A DNA stretch of 64,000 nucleotides from Pseudanabaena cinerea FACHB-1277 (GCF_014696345.1 NZ_JACJPY010000002.1:62001-126000), one strand, 5' to 3'. Counted from the stretch's first letter, positions 25,464 to 34,423 are shown. Notes: generated by a model not told the origin, from the letters alone. Numbers and translations: made by a program.

Positions 25464-26201
25464 CTATGGGAAGCGATTTTTTGCCAAACAAACAATCGAA
25501 ACACCAAAAGGCAATGATATTTGTGATAGTAAATTTTTTTCCAGTTTAAACACTTGATAAAGCAGATTATTTATTAAGGTTGATGGGAGCTTAGCATCGG
25601 AGCTATGGTGACGCTGATTGAGATTGCCAACTAAACGAGTGATCACAATCAGAGGAAATAGAAATGTATTGAGATAGGACACAAATACGATTTCATATCC
25701 TGCTTGATTTAACAATTCCGTAAGACTTTTTTTAGTATAGCGGCGTTTGTGGTGGTGAATCTCGTCATGGGCGCTCCAAAGAAACTGATAGGCAGGGACT
25801 GTAATTAATATTTGACCTTGGGGCTTGAGATAATGCTTCGCCATGAGCAAAGCTGATAAATCATGATCCAGATGTTCAATCATATCGAGAAACATTACGA
25901 GGTCAAAATCATGCTCTGGCAAACTATTTTTTTCGAGAACCCCCTGCGTAACTTGAGTTAAACCCTTATCATGGCAAACCTGAACTGCGATCGCCTCAAT
26001 ATCTATTCCCCAAGCTTCATATTTACTAGCAGATTCAGTTTTAAAAGCTTCCAAAATAAAACCTGTACCACAGCCAACATCAAGGATCTTGCCTTGGGGC
26101 AAATATTGCCAAATTAGACTGGTCAGAATCTCGCGGCGGGCACGAAACCACCAATGCTGAGACTCTAATTCATACATTTCTTGATAAAGTTTAGTTTCCA
26201 T
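25464..26201 (-). CDS. Class I SAM-dependent methyltransferase
   Basis: The 245-aa soluble enzyme has motif I ILDVGCGTGFILEAF (about 39-53), the acidic residue of motif II in WGIDIEA, and FDLVMFLDMIEHLDH for motif IV. The HDEIHHHKRRYTKKSL block is typical of methyltransferases found in polysaccharide and glycolipid clusters. The substrate cannot be read from sequence, but the position between two glycosyltransferase-type genes suggests a sugar or polyprenyl-linked glycan. Confidence 0.85.
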   Translation of the reverse strand: METKLYQEMYELESQHWWFRARREILTSLIWQYLPQGKILDVGCGTGFILEAFKTESASKYEAWGIDIEAIAVQVCHDKGLTQVTQGVLEKNSLPEHDFDLVMFLDMIEHLDHDLSALLMAKHYLKPQGQILITVPAYQFLWSAHDEIHHHKRRYTKKSLTELLNQAGYEIVFVSYLNTFLFPLIVITRLVGNLNQRHHSSDAKLPSTLINNLLYQVFKLEKNLLSQISLPFGVSIVCLAKNRFP

Positions 26202-26278
26202 GTGAGTAGCTCAACATAAATTAAAATCTAAACCCAGAAATAGTTCCGTCCGCTACGCGGGCAAAATTATCTCTTGGT

Positions 26279-27061
26279 TTAGCTACTTAATACACTTGTT
26301 TCTGTGTAGTTTTCTAGTAGATGTTTGCGGACTTGGCGCTTCATTTGTACTAAGACATAAAACATTTCCCAAGAGTCTCGCAATGGGGACACACTAGAGT
26401 TAGGTGAATTATGCCAAGTTATCGGCACTTCGCAGATGGAGATACCTAACTCTCGCGCTATTAATAATATTTCGACATCAAAAGCAAAGCGCGTAGTTTG
26501 TAGTAACCCAAAAATTTGCTTTGCAGTATGGGCGCGGAATACTTTAAAGCCACATTGCGTGTCATGGATACCATTAATTACAAATAGACGCACTAGCATA
26601 TTAAAAATTCTGCCCATCAACTCGCGATAGAGGGGCTGATGCTGCACAATCTGAGACTGAGGTAAAGCCCTTGAACCAATGGCGATCGCGTAGTCGTTTT
26701 GAACTGCCGCAATTAATTTGGGTAATTCCGTAATTGGGGTCGATAGGTCAGTATCCATAAATGAGACATATTTGCCCCTAGCGGCTTCTATGCCAACTTT
26801 GACTGCATAGCCTTTGCCCATATTGTGCTGAAGATTGATCAATCTCAACTCAAAATCAGGAAATTGGCTAATGTACGCACTTACAATTTCTCCAGTGCGA
26901 TCGCCGCTACCATCATTGACCACAATCACTTCAAATCGATCGCCCAATTGTTTCCCCTCAATTGCGGGCAATATCAATGGCAACTCCACCCTAAGTTGAC
27001 TAATAGACGACAAAATTCGTTCTTCTTCATTGTATGCAGGTAAAATAATAGAAGTAAGCAT
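26279..27061 (-). CDS. GT2 glycosyltransferase, dolichyl-phosphate-sugar synthase-like
   Basis: The 260-aa GT-A fold enzyme has SIILPAYNEEERI, VIVVNDGSGDRTGE (nucleotide-sugar Asp), the catalytic FMDTDLSTPI block and HDTQCGFKVFRA. This pattern is that of polyprenyl-phosphate glucose or mannose synthases (Alg5/Dpm1-like). It would charge a lipid carrier on the cytoplasmic side, which GT-C enzymes such as the two mannosyltransferases nearby then use. There is no C-terminal membrane domain. It heads the minus-strand set with the methyltransferase and the PTPS-related protein. Confidence 0.85.
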   Translation of the reverse strand: MLTSIILPAYNEEERILSSISQLRVELPLILPAIEGKQLGDRFEVIVVNDGSGDRTGEIVSAYISQFPDFELRLINLQHNMGKGYAVKVGIEAARGKYVSFMDTDLSTPITELPKLIAAVQNDYAIAIGSRALPQSQIVQHQPLYRELMGRIFNMLVRLFVINGIHDTQCGFKVFRAHTAKQIFGLLQTTRFAFDVEILLIARELGISICEVPITWHNSPNSSVSPLRDSWEMFYVLVQMKRQVRKHLLENYTETSVLSS

Positions 27062-27096
27062 AGTTTACGATCGATGAATAGAAAAGCACAATAGGT

Positions 27097-27187
27097 TAAG
27101 ACTTACGCAAAACGGTCAAAATTAGGGGCAATTTATGAATTGCCCCTACGATAGAATCAGGATTTCAAGGTCTCTTGCGTAAGTCCT
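27097..27187. mobile_element. Small MITE with terminal inverted repeats and 6-bp direct repeats
   Basis: The ends AAGACTTACGCAA and TTGCGTAAGTCCT are inverted repeats that match at 12 of 13 positions. The inner part forms a hairpin (GGGGCAATT-TATG-AATTGCCCC). ATAGGT occurs directly outside both ends (27091-27096 and 27188-27193), consistent with a target duplication. The element is about 91 bp with no coding capacity. A degenerate relative is at about 60.93 kb. Confidence 0.75.
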
Positions 27188-27274
27188 ATAGGTACGGGAT
27201 CAAGTATTCACTTTTTCACAACTATCCTCTCAGAATTTAGTGCTTAGCGATTGTGTTTGCGAAAGGCGATTTGA

Positions 27275-27784
27275 TCAATAGCCTAGACTTTCATTATGAT
27301 TTTGTTTTGGCACTTCGGAAACTGTCGCAGGCACCTCCCGCTTAGGACGCAGGGGCGCGGCTTGCAAAAACAAAGACTGCTCAGGACGTTCGCGTACTAA
27401 CTCCCCTGGCTTATTTTGAATAGACTGTAATCTCTCATTATCAAAAGCACCAGTGGCATTGGTTAGCTGTCGCTCTTGGCGCTTTAGTTGTTCTAACTTT
27501 TTATATTGCTGATTCCATTGTTCTTGGGCATAGACTGTCCAGCCGTAAATCGCAAAAACCGCCACAGTCAATAACACCGTTGAGGCGATCGCTAACTTTT
27601 GAGTGGTAATTAGCAGCTTTAACCATAAAGGCAAAGGAAACTGATTAGTCCTTGGCAAACGCTTGAGATTGCGGTTAGGATTGCGAGTTTTCACCTGTTG
27701 AGGGGTGGGCAGACGCTTACCTTGGCGATCGCGAGGTTGAGGATATCGCTGCGGTTCGGAGACTCTGGCTCTGCTTGCTGTCAT
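27275..27784 (-). CDS. Conserved cyanobacterial single-pass membrane protein, function unknown
   Basis: The protein is about 169 aa from ATG 27784; the track start at 27808 is a TTG. It has a long basic, Pro- and Arg-rich N-terminus (about 1-65), then one transmembrane helix (KLAIASTVLLTVAVFAIYGWTVYA). A short predicted coiled coil follows (QQYKKLEQLKRQERQL), with a Pro-rich tail. This N-in topology, with a helix and then a coiled coil, resembles FtsL/DivIC-type divisome proteins, but I cannot show homology. It stands alone between the GT2 gene and the DUF192 lipoprotein. Confidence 0.65.
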   Translation of the reverse strand: MTASRARVSEPQRYPQPRDRQGKRLPTPQQVKTRNPNRNLKRLPRTNQFPLPLWLKLLITTQKLAIASTVLLTVAVFAIYGWTVYAQEQWNQQYKKLEQLKRQERQLTNATGAFDNERLQSIQNKPGELVRERPEQSLFLQAAPLRPKREVPATVSEVPKQNHNESLGY

Positions 27785-27906
27785 TTTTTTAACTCTACGC
27801 TCACTCAAATTTCACCACTGCTACTTTTACCATACTCAAGAGAGATGCCTAAATCAAGACCCTAGGGTCTAAACCATGAAAATTTGCAATCTTAGAATTA
27901 TAGTGA

Positions 27907-28494
27907 TTATTGGTTTTTTGGCAATAAAAATTTAATCATTACCTGATCGCCTTCTTTTAAGCCCAACTCCTGAGTTAGTCCAGCGCGTACCTCAATTACA
28001 TTATCCGCCATAACCCCACCTTCAGGATAGATCGGACAAGGATCGCTCACACACATAGTGGCATTGCGGGCGATCGCCTGTACCTGGCCATTTAGCAGAA
28101 AGATCATATCCAGTGGTGAAGGCGTATTTTTCATCCAAAAAGCAACAGGACGCGCAGGCGTAAAAGGAAATAACATCCCGCGATCGTCGGGCAGAGGCGG
28201 ACGAAACATTAGCCCTTGAGCTTGTTGTTGGGCGGTGGCTGCCACCTCTAGCTGGATTTCACGTCCAGCAATATTGACTGTCGCCGCAATCGGTAAATAT
28301 TGGGCGGGATCAACCACTGCATTAGGTTGAGTAGGTGCGGTGGTTTTGATCGGTTGTGAGTCAGGGGTTCTAATTTGATCCGAAGCCACAGGTGTGTCGC
28401 AAGCCATCAATAGAAAACTTAAACAGGCTGCCAAGGCTAATGATAATTTAGGCTTGATGCCAATCTCAGGTTTGTATTTGGAGGTTTTTACCAC
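27907..28494 (-). CDS. DUF192 lipoprotein
   Basis: The 195-aa protein starts at GTG and has a lipoprotein signal peptide ending in LSFLLMAC, so it is probably anchored by that Cys. After a Thr/Pro-rich spacer comes a full DUF192 domain (about 80-190). Its signature elements are AQGLMFRPPLPDDRGMLFPF, PVAFWMKNTPSPLDMIFL and VIEVRAGLTQELGLKEGDQV. The function of DUF192 is not established. It is divergent from the GH57 gene. Confidence 0.85.
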   Translation of the reverse strand: MVKTSKYKPEIGIKPKLSLALAACLSFLLMACDTPVASDQIRTPDSQPIKTTAPTQPNAVVDPAQYLPIAATVNIAGREIQLEVAATAQQQAQGLMFRPPLPDDRGMLFPFTPARPVAFWMKNTPSPLDMIFLLNGQVQAIARNATMCVSDPCPIYPEGGVMADNVIEVRAGLTQELGLKEGDQVMIKFLLPKNQ

Positions 28495-28663
28495 TTTTTT
28501 GTTTTTTTATCTTTTTTTAGTTGAAAAATAGAGTTTGATCATCTTAATGTTTCAGCATCACCTGTTGTGCCATGGATCACTTAAATATTGTCTTTAGATC
28601 GAACTAGGATGAGGTATGTCACAATTTTTAGAAGTCCTGACCAGCAATATCGCCAGTTAAACT

Positions 28664-30883
28664 ATGTCATATCCTTTACATATCGCATTCATCTGGCATC
28701 AACATCAACCCCTCTACAAAAGCGCGATCGCTGGTAAATATCACTTGCCTTGGGTACGCTTGCATGGAGTCAAAGACTATTTAGATATAGCGCTATTACT
28801 GTCAAGATACCCCAAGCTCCATCAAACGATCAACCTCGTCCCATCCCTGATTTTGCAACTTCAAGACTATGTATCAGGAGATGCCTTTGACCCTTATCTA
28901 GCACTTACCCTTACACCTGTCGATACCTTAACGCGATCGCAAAAGCATTTTATAGTTGAGCATTTTTTTGATGCCAATCACCAGACGATGATCGAGCCAT
29001 ATCCCCGCTATGCCGACCTACTGGCACAACGTCAAGCCTATGGCATTGAATGGTGTGTGAATAATTGGCAAGCCCCCGATTTTAGTGACCTCTTGGCTTG
29101 GCATAACCTGACATGGATTGATCCCCTATTCCGCGAAATTGATCCCGAAATTGCGGCATGGTATGAGCGGGGCAAAGACTTCACCCTAGCCGATCGCCAA
29201 CGCATTTACAGTAAACAACGGGAAATTATTGCGCGAATCTTGCCGCAACATCGGCAAATGCAAAATAACGGGCAGTTAGAAATCACCACCACTCCTTACA
29301 CCCACCCAATCATGCCCCTATTGGCGGATACCCAAGCGGGGCGCATTGCCGTACCGCAAATGTATCTCCCCAACAACAGATTTCGCTGGGAGCAAGATAT
29401 TACTTTACAACTAGAAAAAGCTAAAGATCTTTACCGTCAACACTTTAGCCGCGATCCCAAGGGGCTATGGCCCTCGGAGCAGTCAGTCAGCCCCGCGATT
29501 CTGCCCCATGTGTCCAAGCAGGGCTTTTCTTGGTTATGCTCCGATGAAGGGGTCTTAGGCTGGAGCCTAGGGCATTATTTTCGCCGCGACGAGAGGGGAT
29601 CGATCAATGCGCCCCATCTGCTCTATCAGCCCTATCGCCTTGAAACTGTGCATGGTGACTTGGCAATTGTTTTTCGCGATCGCCTGCTCTCTGACCTGAT
29701 TGGCTTTAACTATGGCGCACTACTGCCCCAAGCCGCCAGCGATGACCTATGCGATCGCCTCCTCAAAATTCAGCAACAGCAAAATGAATATCTAGCCGAG
29801 CATCCCGAAGGGCAGCCTTGGCTGGTCACGATCGCCCTTGATGGTGAAAATTGCTGGGAATTTTATCCCCAAGATGGCAACCCCTTTTTAAATACCCTTT
29901 ACACTAACCTTTCACAAAATCAAAACTTCCGACTTGTCACCGCCTCTGAATATCTAGAAAAATATCCGCCCATTGAAAAAATCCCCCCCCACCAACTCCA
30001 TAGCGGCTCATGGATTGACTCCAGCTTCACCACTTGGATTGGCGATCCCGTCAAAAATCGGGCTTGGGAGTTACTCAGTGAAGCCCGCCAAGTCCTTGCC
30101 AATCACCCCGAAGCTACCCCTGAAAATAACCCTGAAGCATGGGATAGCATGATGGCAGCCGAAGGCTCAGACTGGTTTTGGTGGTTTGGTGAAGGGCATA
30201 GCTCCAATGACGATGCCATGTTTGATCGCTTATTTCGCGAACATCTGCAAGTCCTGTACCGTGCTGTCAATGAACCCGTACCCCATGCCCTGCTCTATCC
30301 CCTCGAACCCCATGATGTTCCTAGCAGCGATCGCCCCACCAACCTGATCAACCCGAGCATCAATGGCAAATTAGACAAAGATGACTGGCAGGGCGCAGGA
30401 CAGATCGAAATCAGTGGCGCTAGGGGAACCATGCACCAAACATCTCCCGTCAAGCGTCTGTGGTATGGATACGATCATTTTTATTGTTACTTACGCCTAG
30501 AATTTAGTAATCTAGAGAATGTATTTCCGAGTCAACTGCATCTATTGTGGTTTTATCCCCAAAGGATACACCCCAATAGTCCAGTGAGACTAAGGGATAT
30601 GCCTGATGTATCGCCACTAAACTATTTGTTTCGCCATCATTTAGCGATCAATTTTGCCGATAAATCAGTTCATCTGCAAGAATCCTTGGAAGACTTTCGT
30701 TGGAAAACGATCGCAACTCACACAAAGATTGGGTTTGAGCAATGCTTAGAAATTGCTATCCCTTGGAGCGACTTGGCAGTCAAGCCTCAATCGATCGCCA
30801 GATTAGTTTTAATGCTTAGCCAAAAAGATCATTTCCAAATGTCTTTGCCTGAGTACACCATTATCCCTATTGAAGTACCATAG
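28664..30883 (+). CDS. Glycoside hydrolase family 57 enzyme
   Basis: The 739-aa protein is of the GH57 alpha-glucan-active type (amylopullulanase / alpha-amylase / 4-alpha-glucanotransferase-like). The N-terminal conserved region is FIWHQHQPLYK. LWPSEQSVSPAIL holds the likely nucleophile Glu, and FSWLCSDEGVLGW and VTIALDGENCWEFY match later conserved regions, the last with the candidate acid/base Asp. A C-terminal beta-rich extension (about 560-739) follows the catalytic part and may bind glucan. No signal peptide is seen, so it should act on cytoplasmic glycogen or maltodextrins. Exact specificity cannot be read. Confidence 0.88.
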   Translation: MSYPLHIAFIWHQHQPLYKSAIAGKYHLPWVRLHGVKDYLDIALLLSRYPKLHQTINLVPSLILQLQDYVSGDAFDPYLALTLTPVDTLTRSQKHFIVEHFFDANHQTMIEPYPRYADLLAQRQAYGIEWCVNNWQAPDFSDLLAWHNLTWIDPLFREIDPEIAAWYERGKDFTLADRQRIYSKQREIIARILPQHRQMQNNGQLEITTTPYTHPIMPLLADTQAGRIAVPQMYLPNNRFRWEQDITLQLEKAKDLYRQHFSRDPKGLWPSEQSVSPAILPHVSKQGFSWLCSDEGVLGWSLGHYFRRDERGSINAPHLLYQPYRLETVHGDLAIVFRDRLLSDLIGFNYGALLPQAASDDLCDRLLKIQQQQNEYLAEHPEGQPWLVTIALDGENCWEFYPQDGNPFLNTLYTNLSQNQNFRLVTASEYLEKYPPIEKIPPHQLHSGSWIDSSFTTWIGDPVKNRAWELLSEARQVLANHPEATPENNPEAWDSMMAAEGSDWFWWFGEGHSSNDDAMFDRLFREHLQVLYRAVNEPVPHALLYPLEPHDVPSSDRPTNLINPSINGKLDKDDWQGAGQIEISGARGTMHQTSPVKRLWYGYDHFYCYLRLEFSNLENVFPSQLHLLWFYPQRIHPNSPVRLRDMPDVSPLNYLFRHHLAINFADKSVHLQESLEDFRWKTIATHTKIGFEQCLEIAIPWSDLAVKPQSIARLVLMLSQKDHFQMSLPEYTIIPIEVP

Positions 30884-31020
30884 TTTAGGAAAATGCGTGA
30901 AAATGTATTTATATGTATTTATACTTTCATGGGTTTCACAAGCGTAAAGTGCTGTAAGCGGTTATAACCAATTGAGAGATGTCAGCCATCTTTTAATTGC
31001 AAAACCCTTACTGAGTTTGG

Positions 31021-31068
31021 TTGTTAACTCGCAAAAGTGTCGTCAAGCTTTAGTGAATTGGTATTACG
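31021..31068 (+). repeat. 48-bp dispersed repeat, copy A
   Basis: TTGTTAACTCGCAAAAGTGT begins a 48-bp stretch that matches copy B at 32176-32223 at about three quarters of positions. In copy B the two halves form an imperfect hairpin; in this copy the pairing is eroded. It lies upstream of the ComFB-like gene. Confidence 0.6.
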
Positions 31069-31132
31069 ATTTTCAAAATGAAATCTAGCTCTATTTTGAA
31101 AGTTGATATTAGCGTTATTAACAGAGATCACA

Positions 31133-31690
31133 GTGGAAAATCAAGAAAAGACTAGCATTGAGTTGATCGTTGAGCAGGCTTTGCAGGATGGCTACCTAAC
31201 TCCAGCCATGGAAGCCGAAGTGGGGCGGATCTGTGACAGTGCTTTTGAACTGTCTGTCCAAGAGTACATGGCGTTAGATCGTTTGATGGGGGCTTTGCTG
31301 ACTGGGGAAGTGGTGGCAGTACCGCGCAAACAATTTATTAACGTAATGGAAGAGTTGGTACTAAGTGAGGCAGTGGCGCGGGTTGCCGAGATTGAGGCAA
31401 CTACCAATAAGGTTTTAGATTTGGGGGATATTGCCGCCTATGCCCTCAATCGCCTGCCACCCCTCTATGCCACCACCGAGCAGGGCGCAAACTATCAAAG
31501 GGAAAGGGCATTAGCTGATCTTCAGCATTTGATCTCCCAACAGGTCAAAGAGGCGATCGCCCGTAATATTGATCGTCCTGAATTTTTCCCCGATCGCTCA
31601 ACCTTTGGCTCTAAAAACAAAGATTCAGTCCTATCGCAGCTTAGTACCCTGTTACAGGCATATGCCCCAGACTTTGAGGAAAAGTCGTAA
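31133..31690 (+). CDS. ComFB-domain (late competence-type) protein
   Basis: The protein is about 185 aa and resembles the cyanobacterial ComFB family. It contains VEQALQDGYLTPAMEAEVGRICD, then EYMALDRLMGALLTGEVVAVPRKQFINVMEEL, followed by AAYALNRLPPLYATTEQG. ComFB-like proteins are reported to be cyclic-di-nucleotide-responsive factors tied to type IV pili and competence in cyanobacteria. The GTG at 31133 (VENQEKTSIE) is preferred to the track's TTG at 31103 because the conserved part starts there. It stands alone, between the GH57 gene and a small hypothetical ORF. Confidence 0.75.
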   Translation: MENQEKTSIELIVEQALQDGYLTPAMEAEVGRICDSAFELSVQEYMALDRLMGALLTGEVVAVPRKQFINVMEELVLSEAVARVAEIEATTNKVLDLGDIAAYALNRLPPLYATTEQGANYQRERALADLQHLISQQVKEAIARNIDRPEFFPDRSTFGSKNKDSVLSQLSTLLQAYAPDFEEKS

Positions 31691-31763
31691 ACCCATAAAA
31701 CTTGGTAATGCCAGGTTTTAGCTCACACACCAAAGCTCCGTACTATATCCATTTACAGGATGA

Positions 31764-32117
31764 GTGACGGAAGCCTCCAAGTTTAAGATTATTGGTCAAT
31801 CCCAAACACCCCTAAAAAATATGTTTGATTTACTTATAAGCGCAGCCGTCACTACTAATCAGGTTCAAATTATTTCTCAAGCTAAATTAACAACTGTTTA
31901 CCTACCAGTCTCAACCAAACAATCTAATCAATCAGGCTGTGTTGCTTTTACAGCTACCAATAATACTGGTAGAACTGTTAAAGATGTTAATGCTAATCTT
32001 CGTGACAATAAGGGGGTAATCACGAAGCGGTTTTTGGTTTCATCTTTGGGTAATGGTAAATCTACGACATTTCTCGTATGCAACAGTGGTTTTTCTAGTG
32101 TTGAAGCCCGACAGTAA
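31764..32117 (+). CDS. Small hypothetical protein
   Basis: This is a 117-aa frame starting at GTG. I do not recognise it. The middle and C-terminal part (GCVAFTATNNTGRTVKDVNANLRDNKG, then GNGKSTTFLVCNSG) looks like a small beta-sandwich or FxLYD-like fold with two Cys. The N-terminus has a weakly hydrophobic stretch (MFDLLISAAVTT) that is too short for a clear signal peptide. It may be a remnant of a longer secreted protein. Confidence 0.4.
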   Translation: MTEASKFKIIGQSQTPLKNMFDLLISAAVTTNQVQIISQAKLTTVYLPVSTKQSNQSGCVAFTATNNTGRTVKDVNANLRDNKGVITKRFLVSSLGNGKSTTFLVCNSGFSSVEARQ

Positions 32118-32175
32118 GTTGTGAAGATATCATTTCTACAGGGATTTAGTTTCTGTACGTCAGGATTATCATTGG

Positions 32176-32223
32176 TTTTTAACTCACAAAAGTGTTGTCT
32201 CATTTTTGTGAATTAGTATTAAA
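32176..32223 (+). repeat. 48-bp dispersed repeat, copy B, hairpin-forming
   Basis: AACTCACAAAAGTG and CATTTTTGTGAATT form a 14-bp stem with two mismatches around TTGTCT. The copy overlaps the stop region of the convergent ABC ATPase gene and may act as a two-way terminator. Copy A is at 31021-31068. Confidence 0.6.
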
Positions 32224-32968
32224 TATGCCCTAAATTTTCAGGTGCTAAGCGATCGTTCACAATTTGACCATCCCGAAACCAAATAATGCGGCGAGTATTT
32301 CTTGCCACATCCGCCTCGTGAGTCACCATCACCACCGTAATGCCACTGGCATTCAACTCGCCAAATAGCTCCATGACCTCAGCAGTGGTGTGAGAGTCTA
32401 GCGCCCCTGTCGGTTCATCGGCAAGCAGCATTACAGGATTATTCACCAACGCCCTCGCGATCGCCACCCTTTGCTGCTGTCCACCCGACATTTGGTTAGG
32501 ACGATTATTCATGCGATTGCCCATAGCCACACGCTCTAATGCTAGCGCCGCCCGTTCGCGCTGCTCCTTGGGGCGCACATTAGCATAGGCCATCGGCAAC
32601 ATCACATTTTCGATCGCCGATAATTGTGGCAATAAATGATATTGCTGAAACACAAATCCCAATTTCAGATTCCGCACCCGCGCTAAATCCGCATCCTGCA
32701 TCCCTGATACATCCTGTTCATCCAAAAAGTAATGCCCTGCGGATGCAGTATCGAGACAGCCAATAATATTCATACAGGTAGATTTACCTGAACCCGAAGC
32801 GCCCATAATTGCACAATATTCGCCCTCTTGGATCGTAAAACTAACACCATCCAGCGCCTTCACCAAGGTGTCATCTTGACCGTAATATTTGCAAACATTG
32901 ACCAGATTGACGATATTGCGTTTGGATTCAGTTTTTTCTAAGGGTAGGGGTAAGGAGGTGGTAATCAT
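32219..32968 (-). CDS. MacB-type ABC transporter ATP-binding protein
   Basis: The 249-aa ATPase of the MacB/LolD/DevA type has Walker A GASGSGKST, the Q-loop in GFVFQQYHLLPQ, the signature MSGGQQQRVAIARAL, Walker B LLADEPTGALD and the H-loop in VTHEADVA. It pairs with the permease gene upstream on the same strand, 58 bp away. Such exporters are driven from the inner membrane and export peptides, lipids or siderophores. The periplasmic adaptor (MacA/HlyD type) is not in the window. Confidence 0.9.
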   Translation of the reverse strand: MITTSLPLPLEKTESKRNIVNLVNVCKYYGQDDTLVKALDGVSFTIQEGEYCAIMGASGSGKSTCMNIIGCLDTASAGHYFLDEQDVSGMQDADLARVRNLKLGFVFQQYHLLPQLSAIENVMLPMAYANVRPKEQRERAALALERVAMGNRMNNRPNQMSGGQQQRVAIARALVNNPVMLLADEPTGALDSHTTAEVMELFGELNASGITVVMVTHEADVARNTRRIIWFRDGQIVNDRLAPENLGHI

Positions 32969-32992
32969 TGTTTAGGGATGGATAATGAATAT

Positions 32993-33025
32993 TATTATGG
33001 TCAGCGCGAAGCGCTGACCATAATA
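32993..33025. repeat. Perfect 15-bp palindrome with GCGC-GAA-GCGC core
   Basis: TATTATGGTCAGCGC and GCGCTGACCATAATA flank a GAA loop between the ABC permease and ATPase genes. It shares only its core with the palindromes at 41134-41162 and 58759-58789. It may attenuate transcription between the two ABC genes or be a REP-like element. Confidence 0.8.
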
Positions 33026-33026
33026 T

Positions 33027-34253
33027 CTAAATGCTTCTCAAAGCCACGATCGGATCGAGTCTGGCGGCTTGGCGAGCGGGGAAAATACCAAAAAATAGAC
33101 CGATACCCCCTGATACGCCCACGGCTAGGGCGATCGCGCCGATGGATATGCCTGCTTGTAAGGGGGTGACAACGGATAAAAGTAAAACCCCACTGATGCC
33201 GATACCTGTGCCGATCGCGCCGCCTAGGAGTGACAGGATCACCGCTTCGATCGTGAATTGGGTGAGAATGTCACTGGGGGATGCGCCGATCGCTTTGCGG
33301 AGTCCGATTTCTTGGGTGCGTTCGGTGACAGATACGAGCATGATATTCATAATGCCGATGCCGCCAACTAACAGGGAAATGCCAGCGATCGCCGCCAATA
33401 AAATTGTTAGCGCCCCAGTGATATTGCCCACAATTTCTAACGCATCTTGCTGGGTGCGAATGGTGAAGGTATCCTCCGCATTCATATCAGTGCTACGGTG
33501 ACGCAATCGCAATAGATTAGCGATTTGAAACTGCGCGGCATCAACATTGTCGTTACTAGTGGCGGATACATTAATCACTTGGATGGCAACGCCATAGGGA
33601 GAGGTGCGTCCCGTTAGTTGATTAGTCATGGTGGTGATGGGCATAAAAATAGTGTCATCTTGGTTGGTTCCCAAAAATGCACCTTTCTCTGACATGAGAC
33701 CGATCACTTCGTAACTAGTGCCACGAATGCGGATTAGTTGCCCGATGGGGTTGCCTTGGGGAAATAGTTCCTTAGCGATCGCTGCCCCCAAAGTTACCAC
33801 CCGCGCATTGCGCTTGATGTCATCATTGCTCAAAAATCGGCCAGAGCCAACCTCAGCATTCCGCACGATCGCATAGCTGTCGGTTGTACCGATCAGGGTT
33901 GCCCGTTTGGTATTATTGCCAGCGATCGCCAACTCAGAGCCATTGATTTGCGGTGCAACACTGCGGACTGTGGGGACTTGTTCGGCGATCGCATCGGCAT
34001 CAGCCAACACAAGGCGATTGGGCGGTGCAATCACATTACGCCTTGCATTATCTGTCCCCGTAATCACAAAAATTACATCCGTACCAAGGGATTGAAATTG
34101 CTGCGAAGCATATTTCTGTGCGCCCTGCCCCACCCCCACCATCAAAATTACAGAGGCATTGCCGATAATAATACCAAGCATCGTCAATGTGCTACGCAAT
34201 CGATTGGCGGCAAGGGTTTTGCCTGCCATCTTAAAACTTTCCCAAGTGTCCAT
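33027..34253 (-). CDS. MacB/FtsX-type ABC transporter permease
   Basis: The 408-aa permease has an N-terminal transmembrane helix after MAGKTLAANRLRSTLTMLGIIIG and a long MacB periplasmic core (about 45-270; SVAPQINGSELA, GAAIAKELFPQGNPIGQ). Three C-terminal helices form the FtsX domain (IAGISLLVGGIGIMNIMLVSVTERTQEIGLRKAIGA). All features are intact. It lies immediately upstream of its ATPase gene, so the two should form one exporter of unknown substrate. Confidence 0.9.
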   Translation of the reverse strand: MDTWESFKMAGKTLAANRLRSTLTMLGIIIGNASVILMVGVGQGAQKYASQQFQSLGTDVIFVITGTDNARRNVIAPPNRLVLADADAIAEQVPTVRSVAPQINGSELAIAGNNTKRATLIGTTDSYAIVRNAEVGSGRFLSNDDIKRNARVVTLGAAIAKELFPQGNPIGQLIRIRGTSYEVIGLMSEKGAFLGTNQDDTIFMPITTMTNQLTGRTSPYGVAIQVINVSATSNDNVDAAQFQIANLLRLRHRSTDMNAEDTFTIRTQQDALEIVGNITGALTILLAAIAGISLLVGGIGIMNIMLVSVTERTQEIGLRKAIGASPSDILTQFTIEAVILSLLGGAIGTGIGISGVLLLSVVTPLQAGISIGAIALAVGVSGGIGLFFGIFPARQAARLDPIVALRSI

Positions 34254-34423
34254 TTCCCGAAATTACTAAGCAACTGCAAAGAATCTATCAAAGTCTCGCC
34301 TTAAACGCATCGTCACATAGAGCGAAAGTTACCACTAATGGCAAAAGCCAAAATGGCGTAGTCATTTTGGCTTTTGCTGTGAAATAATAAATTTTTGTAA
34401 CATTAATTTTCCCACCGCCACCT

